From Didymodactylos carnosus (Eukaryota; Rotifera; Eurotatoria; Philodinida; Philodinidae): a stretch of DNA of 64,000 nucleotides. The first letter of the stretch is position 1. Each line of letters starts with the position of its first letter. The notes beneath the pieces were generated by a model. It saw only the letters and a list, made by a program, of their open reading frames with translations. It was not told the DNA's origin and made no database searches. The position numbers were made by a program, and so were the translations under genes. Below are positions 49,446 to 60,267 of the stretch, in pieces. The stretch lies in the NCBI GenBank assembly GCA_905250885.1, contig CAJNOQ010000067.1:19987-83986 (forward strand), read 5' to 3'.

Positions 49446-51170
49446 TATTTCAAAAATCTGTTTTATTCCTAAAACTAATTACTTTTATCACTGATCTGTT
49501 TATATTCTATGGTCAACCATCAACAACAAAATGTAATACATGATCGAATCTTATATCTATTGTTGATTTATCGGATAGAATTACTCGAGAAGATGGCTGA
49601 AATAAACTCCATTGGATACGATTCAAATTATATGATGATCATAAATAATTATCTAGAGTTGACTCAAAATTATAATGATCTATGACTTTCATATATTTGT
49701 TAAAACTGTCCACCAAAGTGGAAAAATGAAATGAAATCGAACAGTATGTTTTTCACTCATTCATGTTTCATTTCTCACCTCCAATAAGGTCAGTTCGATG
49801 ATCATCCAGTCAATAGTATATTTATTACGTTGTGACATGTAATATAGTTTTTCTGATTAGTTTATGTGGCTTTCCGGACCCAGACAGTACGTAGAGAGGG
49901 TATTGAAGCAGTTAAGCGAAAAAAATCTGCGTCAGTAGAACCTTCTGAATACAACTATAGTTGAATATCACTATTCTCGGCTGTTTTTACGTGTAGTTAA
50001 AACATTCATAATTCGATCAAAATCGTTTTAAATTAAGTCAGAGTATCAAAATATACTCTATTTTATCTCGTAAATCTGATTTAAAAAAGGTAAGTAAATG
50101 ATATTGAAAACAAGTTTTTAAAAAAGTTTTGATGCTGAAAAGATATTCTTAGGTCTGTGGTTTTCGAGTGACGAAAATCTCTAGCACTTTGTATTCAAAA
50201 AGTAGCCAAACGCATTCTTTTAGAACATGACTAGTAATAACGATATAGGTGATTACATTATCGGCTAATCAACTGAAGAATAGACATCGGGATACTGGAT
50301 CTGATAGTTGTTGTCATCGGCAACGGTAGATACGAGGTAGGATACTCCTCTCTATTCAGCGGCAATAACCGTCTATACGTTTTATCTCATTAATAATGCA
50401 AAAAAGTCTTAGGAGGAGTCACAATGTTGATTTTTATTGTAGATTAAAAAATTTTCAACCTAGAAAGCTACGCCCATTTTCGTCAAGTAATTCAAAGTTG
50501 ATGAATGGATATTATACAAAAGTGATAGAGAAAAATTATATAAATCACCAGTTATAATGTAATGCTTTATTCTAATAGTCAAACAAAATCTGTTATATAA
50601 TTGTCTTTTATCTTTGAGCAATTTGTTAAGTGCATTATCCACACAAAAAAAAATGAAGCATTAACATTGAAATGATAGAAGAACATATGAGAGAATATTG
50701 GGTACTATTGACTAAAACGGTGCTATATGAAAAAATTGTTAATCTATTTATTATACATTTTTACTATCAATATAACATTGCTGTTGGTAAACATACCGAT
50801 CTGTTACTTTTCTTTATTTAATATGTTACATCATTTCAATTCCAGATAAATATAATGTTCATAGCCTACATAAAAATCGGTCACAATTTCTGTACTGTTA
50901 TCCAGAACAGTATATTGGTTCCATAAAACAATATACAAATAGTAGCATATAATTTCTATTATTTGCATATAAATAAAAAATAAGTCAGTAACCTTCAATC
51001 ATGGAGAATATAAAAAATTTTTTTCATCATTTTAGTACACTATATTATGGCTACTATTCCCTGTGTTGTGATTGATTTCATGGTCATCCTTGATTTTGCC
51101 TTTTAGTCACGTTCACATTCTTTTATTTGAATAATAAAAAAGAACCATAAACAAAGTATGATAAAACATT
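49446..51170. other. intergenic, no gene recognised
   Basis: AT-rich; longest frames are about 60 residues and unsupported. The end is the 3' flank of the minus-strand membrane protein gene. Confidence 0.4.
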
Positions 51171-51818
51171 TTATACCATATCCTCGTTTGTTAATCTTCC
51201 TCGATCAAGTGATTCTTGTAAACGTAAACGATCTTTAAAATCTTCATCTAATTCACTCACATCACCTTTTCGATAAACACCATTTTCGTTGATTAAATAA
51301 TCGTCGTCTTGTTGTAATTGTTCAAAATCTTTATAGTATTCAGGTTTTGGACGTCGACATCCACATAAATAGCCAATAACACCAATCAGAGCCACGAGTA
51401 AAAATAACAGTGCAAAACAAATTAAAACAATTGACCAAAATGGAAAAAAACCTAATTGAAATAATAGAAGACAAAAAAAATGCATAAAAAAAAAATGACG
51501 TTTTTTTTCAAGATACAATGCATACCTCTCAATAAATAATCGGGATTCACGCGTCGAAATAAATCTGTACGAATACCAGTATATTCATAGTGTGTTCGAC
51601 TATCGTATGCTCTCTGTTGTTCAATATATAATTGATCAGGAGTTAAAAATTGACCATAAATAAAACATTTTTGTAAAATTGAACAAAATAATATCCCTTA
51701 AATTTATACATAGAAGAATTATGAAACGTTGAACTGATATTAATGAGAGAGTATTCAAAATTTTTCTAAACATTTTTGAATTACCTGTAGAAACTAAAAT
51801 AGTATTTAAAATAGACAT
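51171..51818 (-). CDS. unrecognised single-pass membrane protein
   Basis: Three exons (51818-51785, 51696-51526, 51451-51171) give 161 residues. I do not recognise the family. The first about 25 residues are hydrophobic and signal-peptide-like. A lumenal or extracellular segment (about 26-68) rich in Tyr, Arg and Gln follows (FLTPDQLYIEQQRAYDSR, YEYTG). A strong transmembrane helix (about 72-95: FWSIVLICFALLFLLVALIG) ends in CGCRRPKPEYY, and the last 60 residues are an acidic, probably cytosolic tail (LQQDDDYL, SELDEDF) ending in TNEDMV. The topology is therefore that of a small type I protein. Introns have canonical GT-AG ends and preserve phase, which supports a real gene. Confidence 0.72.
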
Positions 51819-52562
51819 TTGTATTTAATCATTTAATTTTTTCATATTTTTCTGGAACCTTTTTATAAAACATCAATTTTTAGTCATCATCACCATGTTA
51901 TTCATAACGTTACAGTTTTAACAAGTATATTCATCTATTCATTTGGTGTACATATTTCAGAGAATGAGAAGAATACTGTCGTTTCTCTTTTTTTTTTTCG
52001 TTTTATTACTTAAACTCATACATAAGTATATAGATATATTCTTTTTTTTTTTTTTATAAAATTTTGTTTGCTGGGTCACATCAATACATGTCGAGAGAGA
52101 AAGAGAGAGAGAAAAAGTGTATGACCGTATTTCACGCATTCACGTCTATTTAGTTTATCGAATGAAGAAGAAGAAAAAAGACATTATGTGCACACAGATT
52201 TTTCGCTCAAGTAAACTTTGCTGTGTCGCCATCAACATCAGCAGTAGTTCTGTTTCTCACTTTTCTTTTTTTTTATATCAGAGAACAAAAAAAGAAAAAA
52301 AGTTCTGTTACGTAGGTTTTTTTTAAAAATTTTTAGTTGAAAAAAAAACAAAACGGAATACATCATCATACCTCTTCATAGTACATAACCATTTACTTAG
52401 TAACAAAAAAGAAAATGAACAATTATTATTGAATAACCCAAGGTCAACAAACAAACAAAAAGAAACTAATGAAATCATGTTACTACAACGTAAAAATGTA
52501 CTCGTTTACACTTTCTACTACGTTACGCGGCTAAGAAAATTATTTTTAACATTAAAATATCT

Positions 52563-54460
52563 CTGTAAAATCAAACAAGACTGTTCTAACAAATGAACGG
52601 AAAGTTTCTAGACAAATTTGTACATTTAATGTCTCCGCTATCACATAGACTTTTTTCTATCTAATTTATACCAATTTGTAGTCTATTTTCTGCTTATTCG
52701 ATTGATATATGATAGTTTATCTTGAACATGTCTCCATTGTTGGCGAATAAAATTTCAAGAGATTTTGGCAAAATATACTTTGGATAGGATAGTAGAAAGA
52801 AACTCGTAGAGATGCCTGCTTCGATTATTTTCTCTATGGAACCAAAACTGTTTAAAAACATCATATATCAATCTGTTTATCAGAGTAAGGGAAATTGGAT
52901 ATAAAAAACTCCCAAACTTTCATTCCTTTTCAAATCATTATCTAGCGACGTCAATAGTGTTGGTATCATTTTTTTTTTTGGATGTCAACGAGGATAATAC
53001 TAAGCATTGTAGAGAATTTTGCTGACTATCAGATGATAGACTTTATAATAAAAGATTCAACATTATTTTTTTTACACAGTCAAATATTTTCTTGTAAACG
53101 GTATAATTAATAAACTAAGTATTCAAAATTATGGTAAGTACTCAAAAAAATCTTGGCATAATTGAATATTTTAAGGTATTTTTTAGATACTTATCCATGT
53201 ACGCTGATGAAGTATATTTCGAGATTTGACTACCTAAAAGGGTGCTCGGATGACATATAATTACGATAATTTGTAATTAATTATTTTTACATAGCCTATT
53301 AGCCAGTGACTATTACGGTATTTTTGTGCAGCAAACAATTCGATCTTGTGCATGTGAGGAAAGTCGTCTGCGTGTTAGCGGAAAGCATTTAATTATTTTT
53401 CAAAAATACATAGGCTTCATATAGTACATCACACAAAACAAAACAGTGTTTCAAATGTGCACGGATACCTTAGCAGAATTTTTGTCATACTTGGGTATCG
53501 TCCGGTCAGTTTGTTTAGATACTTAGTCGGTTATAAACAATTTTATTAGTACCTTGAATGGGTATTCTAACGAGATTTATTCAGTATTTAGGTACTTTGG
53601 GTTAAGAAAGAAAGCTTTAGAAAAGTGTTTATGATATATATAAAATTGTGCACTCTTTCAGATTATGGTAAAATAAAGCGTTCAAATTTCAATTAAATTA
53701 TCAAATTATCGAGATATGGATCTAAAATACGAGAAAAATCGTTCTTTCTCTCATGTTTGTGCTATTGTGAATCAAGAAAGAGTAGAAGCAAGACAAAAAT
53801 TTCACAGTATATGTAATTTCTGATGTTCTATCAACTGACTCTGCCAGAATAATGAAAAAACAAGTGTGCATCATTATCAAAAATAAGAAATACCAGAAAA
53901 TGAACAGGTTTTGAATGGTATTTGATTAATTTCGACACGAAGACAGAGATTAGAATCAATACGGTATTTGGAATCTGCGTCAAAAATCTCCGACCTTTTT
54001 GACGCAGATTCCGAATATCTTAGTGATTTTAGCATCAGTTTCTGTCTTAATTTGATAACTTAGTTGAAAGTTTAACACTTTATTTTGGCATAATCTGAAA
54101 GAGCGCACAATTTGTATATATCAAACACTTTTCTAAAGCTTTAAGGCTATGTTTTTGGTGGGAAGCAAGGTAAAATCAATTCTTCTCCTAAAGTACGTGA
54201 TTTCAGAAAAAGCCGAAATAACAAATTTCAGAAATCCAGGAGCCCCACAAATGCTTCAAAAACCTCGTATCAAAGTTTCGAACAACTAATTCGTACATAT
54301 TTCTAGTAACCTCCTCACAGAAAAAAGTCAAAAATATTGGGGTAAAGTCTGCTAGCTTAACCGCCGATATCTTTTGATAGAAAAAGTCCAGATGATAGTA
54401 GACAAATTTGTCTGGAAACTTTCAGTTCATTTATTAGAACAGTCTTGTTTAATTTTTCAA
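52563..54460. repeat. long-range inverted repeat pair
   Basis: 52563-52665 and 54376-54460 are diverged reverse complements: CAAACAAGACTGTTCTAACA faces AGAACAGTCTTGTTT, and AGTTTCTAGACAAATTTG faces GACAAATTTGTCTGGAAACT. They bracket the foldback at 53611-54142, so either one larger old element was invaded by another or the whole is one composite. Confidence 0.65.
53611..54142. mobile_element. foldback element with interrupted left arm
   Basis: AAAGCTTTAGAAAAGTG at 53611 pairs with CACTTTTCTAAAGCTTT ending at 54142. Arms continue inward to a perfect 17-bp hairpin, GGAATCTGCGTCAAAAA (53970-53986) facing TTTTTGACGCAGATTCC (53996-54012), with a 9-nt loop. The left arm is interrupted by about 230 nt (53710-53938) with no counterpart on the right, either an insertion or a deletion in the other arm. 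Non-coding. Confidence 0.75.
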
Positions 54461-54794
54461 AGATATTGTTTAAAAAGATCGATTACATACTGAGAACTGC
54501 AAAGAAAAAACATTAAAAAAAAGAAGTTTTCTGCAGAAAATGAAGAACAAATGAAACTTTTTTTATCTGGTTTTTACCGAAGATCAATATTGCAAATAGA
54601 GATCTGATTGAAAAAAAAATTTCAATTTCAGTTTTTTCCAAATAATGAAAAAGACGGATTTATCAATTTTCAGAAAACTCGTGTCAGATCGCTATTTGGA
54701 ACAAATGAAAAACATATTCTCTGTTGTTTTTTTGAAGAACTTGTATTTTCTACTGTGTAAACAAAATATTGTTTATTAAAGCAATTTGTACAGT

Positions 54795-55670
54795 TTATTT
54801 TTTCATGCATAAAGCTAGCTGATTATCTGTAACATTACAATTAATATTCCATTTCTTTTTCTGATAATAGGTTGTTTGAAATGAGGATAAAATCTTTATC
54901 ACATCAATATTATTTTTTGTTTTCATATTACGAATATACCATTTTAAATCAAATTGAAATTGTTCTAATGCTAGTAAATTTTCTAATAATTTTTGCCATT
55001 TTTCTCCATCAATATAATCTTGACCATTTTGAGTGCCACCATTATAATTATAAGTTAAATATTTTAGAGAATTTAAATTATTCATAATTAGTTGAAATTG
55101 ATCAAAAGTTAACATCGATGTATCAACATTCAGTATGAAATATTCTAAATATTGACCTTTTGTTTGTAAATCTATATTAGGTAAGGGAACTGATGAATAA
55201 TAACATAATTGAATATTTAGTTTTTGAATAAAAGGCATATTAACAAATATTATAAATAAATCATTTGGAGTATTTAAAGGTATGGATAATTCACATATAG
55301 AATAATTTTTACTCATATTATCAATATAGAGACCACCAAATATATATGAACTTTTTATTAGAGAACAATTTGTTAATGAACATTTGTCATTAAATAATTT
55401 TTTAATAATATTATTAGTTCGAGTCTTTTCGAAAATAAATTGATCAACATTACTTTTTAATACTGATAGACATTTTGAATATTTTTCAATAAAATCCAAT
55501 GATGCAGTTGATAAATTAATTACTTTTACACAACCTGATAATATTGCATTCAAAGTTGAATTGAGATCATAAAATGAATATAATAAATCGACCTGATTAA
55601 AATAACTGAAGATTTCAATTTTTAATTCAGGAGGTAAATTATTAAAGTTGATTATTGACCGATCAATCAT
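54795..55670 (-). CDS. single-exon F-box protein
   Basis: Intronless frame of 291 residues. Residues 12-48 form an F-box (NLPPELKIEIFSYFNQVDLL then LYSFYDLN and ILSGCVKVINLS), the motif that docks on SKP1 in SCF ubiquitin ligases. The rest is irregularly leucine-rich with paired beta-alpha-like segments (PFIQKLNIQLCYYSSVPLP, LNSLKYLTYNY, NLLALEQFQFDL), like degenerate leucine-rich repeats used for substrate binding. It ends at CMKK; the repeat region stops abruptly, so it may be truncated compared with longer relatives. The sequence is very AT-rich, which biases it to Asn, Ile, Lys and Leu. No substrate can be named. An AG directly precedes the ATG, compatible with a spliced leader. Several intron-rich neighbours contrast with its single exon. 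Confidence 0.8.
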   Translation of the reverse strand: MIDRSIINFNNLPPELKIEIFSYFNQVDLLYSFYDLNSTLNAILSGCVKVINLSTASLDFIEKYSKCLSVLKSNVDQFIFEKTRTNNIIKKLFNDKCSLTNCSLIKSSYIFGGLYIDNMSKNYSICELSIPLNTPNDLFIIFVNMPFIQKLNIQLCYYSSVPLPNIDLQTKGQYLEYFILNVDTSMLTFDQFQLIMNNLNSLKYLTYNYNGGTQNGQDYIDGEKWQKLLENLLALEQFQFDLKWYIRNMKTKNNIDVIKILSSFQTTYYQKKKWNINCNVTDNQLALCMKK

Positions 55671-57090
55671 CTATGACAACAGATTTTGTAGAGAGAAATC
55701 AATTTTGTTCAAAATCTAATCGTGTAGATGAACACATCTTAGCCTCTGTGTTATATGTATGAGACAAAAAATTTAAATTTAAGTTTATGTCTGCCATTTT
55801 TCATCTCTTTTAGATTAACACATTTTTACTTATACCATATTCCAACTACTACAACACAATTATAGGGAATAAACGAAAAATAACATTACAAAGATTGTGT
55901 AAATTTGACCTCTATTTGAATTTTCTTTTATATAACTCGGAAAAAACCCAGCTAAGTTTTCTTAAAGCGTTGTTTCATACGATGAAACAAAAATTATCAA
56001 CCAGCACGGTTTTTAATTTAGTAAACATAAAATTAACGAAAACCTACAATATGACCTTATAAAAAAGTGTCAGAAAGACAAGTAGATGCCCAGTATGCTT
56101 AGTAAGATCTGCTAGAGATCGAAGTATAAAAAAAAAACACTAACAAAATTTAGATTTTCATTTTAATGTGCATCATATTACCAGAAAAACAGAAGAGAAA
56201 AAAAATGTCTTTAACGAACGCGTTTGACTCATTTATTTTCGAACGCGTGTCAATTCATCGAGAAAAAAATGTTTACTGAAGTTTTTCTTCCTAACATTAA
56301 TTGTATAATAGGTGTCTCATTCTCGTAATAAACGTCAAATTCAAAGAAAGAAAGGTAAAATATGTAGGACAACGTGTTGTGATTGCTGTGTAACCGCAGC
56401 GTATAGTAGTTTTTACCTGTGATTTTATTCGAATTTGTTTATCTGTTTAAAAGGACATTTTCTGCTTTCTTGTGAAATAAAGATAGAAACAAATCAGATC
56501 AACATGGCATTTTTATACTTCGACGAGGTCCAGTTCTGGATCATTTGAGTCAATTTTTGAAAATTCTTGAGTATGGTCCGATCGGATTTTAATCAAATAC
56601 TTGTGATCCGATATCTCGGTCTCCGATATCTGCCGAATTTACCGACATAAAACACATTTCAAAAATGAAACTTGAAATATGTTGTTGAATTCAGTTTATC
56701 TTCCTCAACGTTTATCAGTTAAAAACAATGATAAAAAATGATTTGTTTAGAGATTGACTTACTTTAAACACAATGTTTTATAATCCATATAGCTCGTTTT
56801 CTCCAGACCGAGTGGGACACATATTTTTAAATAAAAGCGCATATTTTCTTCTTTTCTACATATTTTACTTCTTTTGGCAGAAAAACACATAAACAATCAG
56901 GAAAGTTTATAAACATACGTAAGAAAAAATACAGGCACTAGTAATATGAAAATAAAAATACCAGAAAAACAAAACAAAACAAAAAAACATGGCTTCATAA
57001 AGTAAAATACAATAAAACAGTTATGTATAAAATAAAGTCATATACACAAAACAACGCTTACATTTTTTTCATAAAAATATACAACAAAGG
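55671..57090. other. intergenic between F-box gene and HNF4
   Basis: AT-rich; no gene, RNA or repeat recognised. The distal part is the HNF4-like 3' flank on the minus strand. Confidence 0.4.
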
Positions 57091-60000
57091 CTAGATATCA
57101 TAACACATTTCCTCCTGTTGAAGTTGATGTAAACGTTCTTCTTTTTTAATCGAAAATTCTCTTCCATCATTAGTTATATATCTTAAATGAGATGGTAGTG
57201 TATTCAGTTTCCAATCTATACCTTGCTGATAATATGAATTATGATTACTATTCGAATGATATTGATCAAAAGGGATAATAATATCTTTTGGAGATGAGTC
57301 AATCGTATTTTGACTGATACTTTCAAACAATGGTGTTGGCATCGTTGAATAAGATCTTAAAAATTCCGTATTTGTATTTGATTGATGTTGATTTAATGGA
57401 ATAGAACTATGCCTCGTTAAAGGATGAAAATGAACATTTCGATGGTAATCTTCTACCGTTCCCGGAAGAGGATTAGATGGTGGTGTTAATGATCCACAAA
57501 GAAAATTAATATCATTCGAGTCGTATGTAAATGTATTCGATATAGATTTAGAACGTTCAGTATAATTATGAATATGTTGATTGTAATCATTCTCATTTGA
57601 TGTATGAGGTGATATTAAAATATCAATATCATTTGTTGATGATGTACGATTTAATGTACTTAAAATAGGATCATCTGTCGATTTTAAACGAAAATCTTGA
57701 CGATCTGTTGGTGTTGTTATATTAGAATTAGAATTAGTTGTTAAATATGGTACCATATCCCTTATAATCATTATACCAGAGGGATCTTGAGAATTATCGT
57801 CCATATTCTCAACAGACGATGCATTCGAATCCAAATCGTCTTTTGAATCTATAATAAACAGTAAAAAAATATAGTACTATAATATTAAAAAATATCAATG
57901 TAACAAATTGATTAAAGCCATGAAGTATTAGAAACGTCGTAAACAAGCAAGTATTAGAAATAGAAAATATTTCCGGTTTTTTTTGTTAATTATAAAAAGT
58001 GATGTATAACGTGCAAAAAAATGACTGGTATGTAAATATGATAAATAAAGTCGGAGGCTTTTATTCACTAGAATCAGCTATTATATTTTCATACATATCT
58101 TTTTTCTGTCTTATGTAAAATTGTTCTTTCTCAGTTAGTTTTGATACCAATCTTTCATGTTAATATTTCTCTTATTGCTAATAAATAAACAAATGAATAA
58201 AGTCTAACAATGCAACTGTACTGAAATGTGGTTATTTTGAGCAAAAAAAAAGCTATTAGATAAAAATAGCGAATTGTGCAAAAAAATAAATAATAAAATA
58301 AAAGAGAATATGCTCACCTATATTTAATTAGTTTGTACGTCATGCAGTAAAATGGAAAATATTTTCCTTACTTGTATCTGAATTTGATATTTTTGGCGAT
58401 GTTGATACACGATAATCCTGATATCTAACTGATGATAAAGATATTTCACCTAATCAACTGAAAAATCTAAGTTTTTATTTTTAATTCCCTCAAATATTTT
58501 AACGAGGGAAAGACATTTAGCGCAACGTGTTTTCACACACTTTAAATATAAATTTTATTAACAACGTACTTAAAAGCATTTCTGTGATGAGATCATCAAC
58601 TTGTTTTGTATCTTGATTATATTTTGCAACTAGATCGACCATCAATCGAGCAATATTTTGTAATGGTGGCATTAATAGTAACTAAAAATAAAAAATATAT
58701 TGTCAAAAATTTAGATTAGAATACAAAAAATAACTATATACTGTACCATTTCGCCAAATCTTCCTCTCATTGATGGTTGACTTTGATTTATGTAGATTTC
58801 TAAATTAACTTGAATACGTTTACGAATTTCTTTAACACGATTTGCCTCGACAAGAGACTTATTATCTAAATGAAGCAAAATATTTGTTTAATATTTTTTC
58901 AAACTCAAAAAAATATATATTTTATGTAGACATACCTGGATCAAAGAAAACAACTGCTTTTAAACAAGCAAATTCTTTTTCATCTAATTGAATATCTTTT
59001 AATGGTTTAACAATTTCATCTAATATTCTAATAGCTGCCCGTCTAAGACCTTCATCAGGAGCATTTCGTGATATTATATGATTATTTCCAAGTATAAGAT
59101 GATCTTTGCATTGTAATGAACGACAGGCTACACCTAATATTAAATTTTCACCGGTATGTCCACGTAACAATGCAATCTAAACATAAATATTAATTGATTA
59201 TTCATTTCATAAAAAAAAATCTTAATTTTAACCACTTACTTTATCATTATCTGATAATTCAATGAAACCTTTTAAATCTTTGGCCCATTCAATTAAACTT
59301 CTTAATTGATAATTCATTGATATTCCAATTGTTTCTAATGTTGCATGAATACGTTCAGAATTTTGTGCAAGTTTATCTAATTGAAGTTGTCGATTAATAA
59401 ACTGAAAAATGACAATATTCCATAATGGGTATTAAAAAAATATAAACAAAATTTCAAAACTAACTTCTTGAGCTGTTTGTTCAGCTCTCACAAGTGCAGC
59501 TACACTCAAATCATCATCATCTCCATCAAAATCATCATGATGTCGTTGTCTACCAAGTCGATCACGTTCTTTTTGTACAGCTAAAATATAAGAACAATAA
59601 TAAATAAATTTAAACAAACAGTAAACAATCTTACCATCTTTTTTCATCCCCATTAACATACATTTTCTAGAGAAGAAGATAAAATGTTTTGAAAATGGAG
59701 AGAAAAAGTTTTGATAACTTACTTCCATCGACAATATCTGCATTGATTACGTTTATCTTTATCAATAATACAATTTTTTTGATGTCGACATTCGTACAGA
59801 GGATTTTTTCGAACACTTCGACGAAAAAATCCTTTGCATCCATCACATGAAATTGCACCATAATGTTTACCTAAAATCAACAATAAGGATTAGCTAAAAA
59901 CGATAATGTTGATTGATTTAAATGATCTTGAAACAAATAAAAAAAAAATCATCGTCCATTTACCAGTGGCACGATCACCACACACAACACAATCGAGTTG

Positions 60001-60267
60001 TTCGTTATTGCCTAAATTCATCGTTGGCGTTAATGTCATGTTGGTATTATTTATTGAATATTTTTCATCGCCATCGGCTTCACATTTTATCATATGATAA
60101 TCAGATATTTCATTATTATCGATGCGTGAACTCGTTCGATGCACTAAGAATATATCAAAACAAGTGACTGTATCAATAAATTTATTAAGAACTTCAAATT
60201 TCATTAAAGACGAATGAAATATTCTAAAATCGCACCTATACATATAATTTTTTCCATCTATCGTCAT
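57091..60267 (-). CDS. HNF4: HNF4-type nuclear receptor (NR2A)
   Basis: Ligand-regulated zinc finger transcription factor of lipid and gut-type gene programmes. Ten exons (60267-59964, 59870-59723, 59666-59635, 59580-59465, 59401-59240, 59176-58936, 58865-58747, 58681-58570, 58449-58372, 57848-57091) give 689 residues. The DNA-binding domain (93-160) has both zinc-binding quartets (C93, C96, C110, C113; C129, C135, C145, C148) and the HNF4 P-box [17 protein letters not shown] is the NR2A C-terminal extension. The ligand-binding domain (about 201-411) shows [58 protein letters not shown] and the activation helix LITEMLL. A 275-residue Ser/Asn/Thr-rich tail follows. Oddities: CRYCRWKKC carries Trp where Leu is near-universal, and a DDFDGDDDD stretch sits in the hinge. 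The start at 60267 is the longest; an internal Met (59) is possible. Confidence 0.94.

Larger units (their letters stand above)
51819..54794. other. intergenic with nested inverted repeats
   Basis: No gene recognised. 51990-52340 has T-rich and GA-rich simple sequence. 53110-53610 is rich in GGTACTT/AAGTACC-type words (GGTAAGTACTC, GGGTATTCTAACG, TATTTAGGTACTTTGG). The inverted-repeat arms at 52563/54376 and the foldback at 53611-54142 are listed separately. Confidence 0.45.

Noticed and set aside
60130-60240. An intron within the first HNF4 exon (GTGCG...TTCTTAG)
   Set aside because: Removing it puts the downstream DNA-binding domain out of frame, whereas reading through keeps it in frame.
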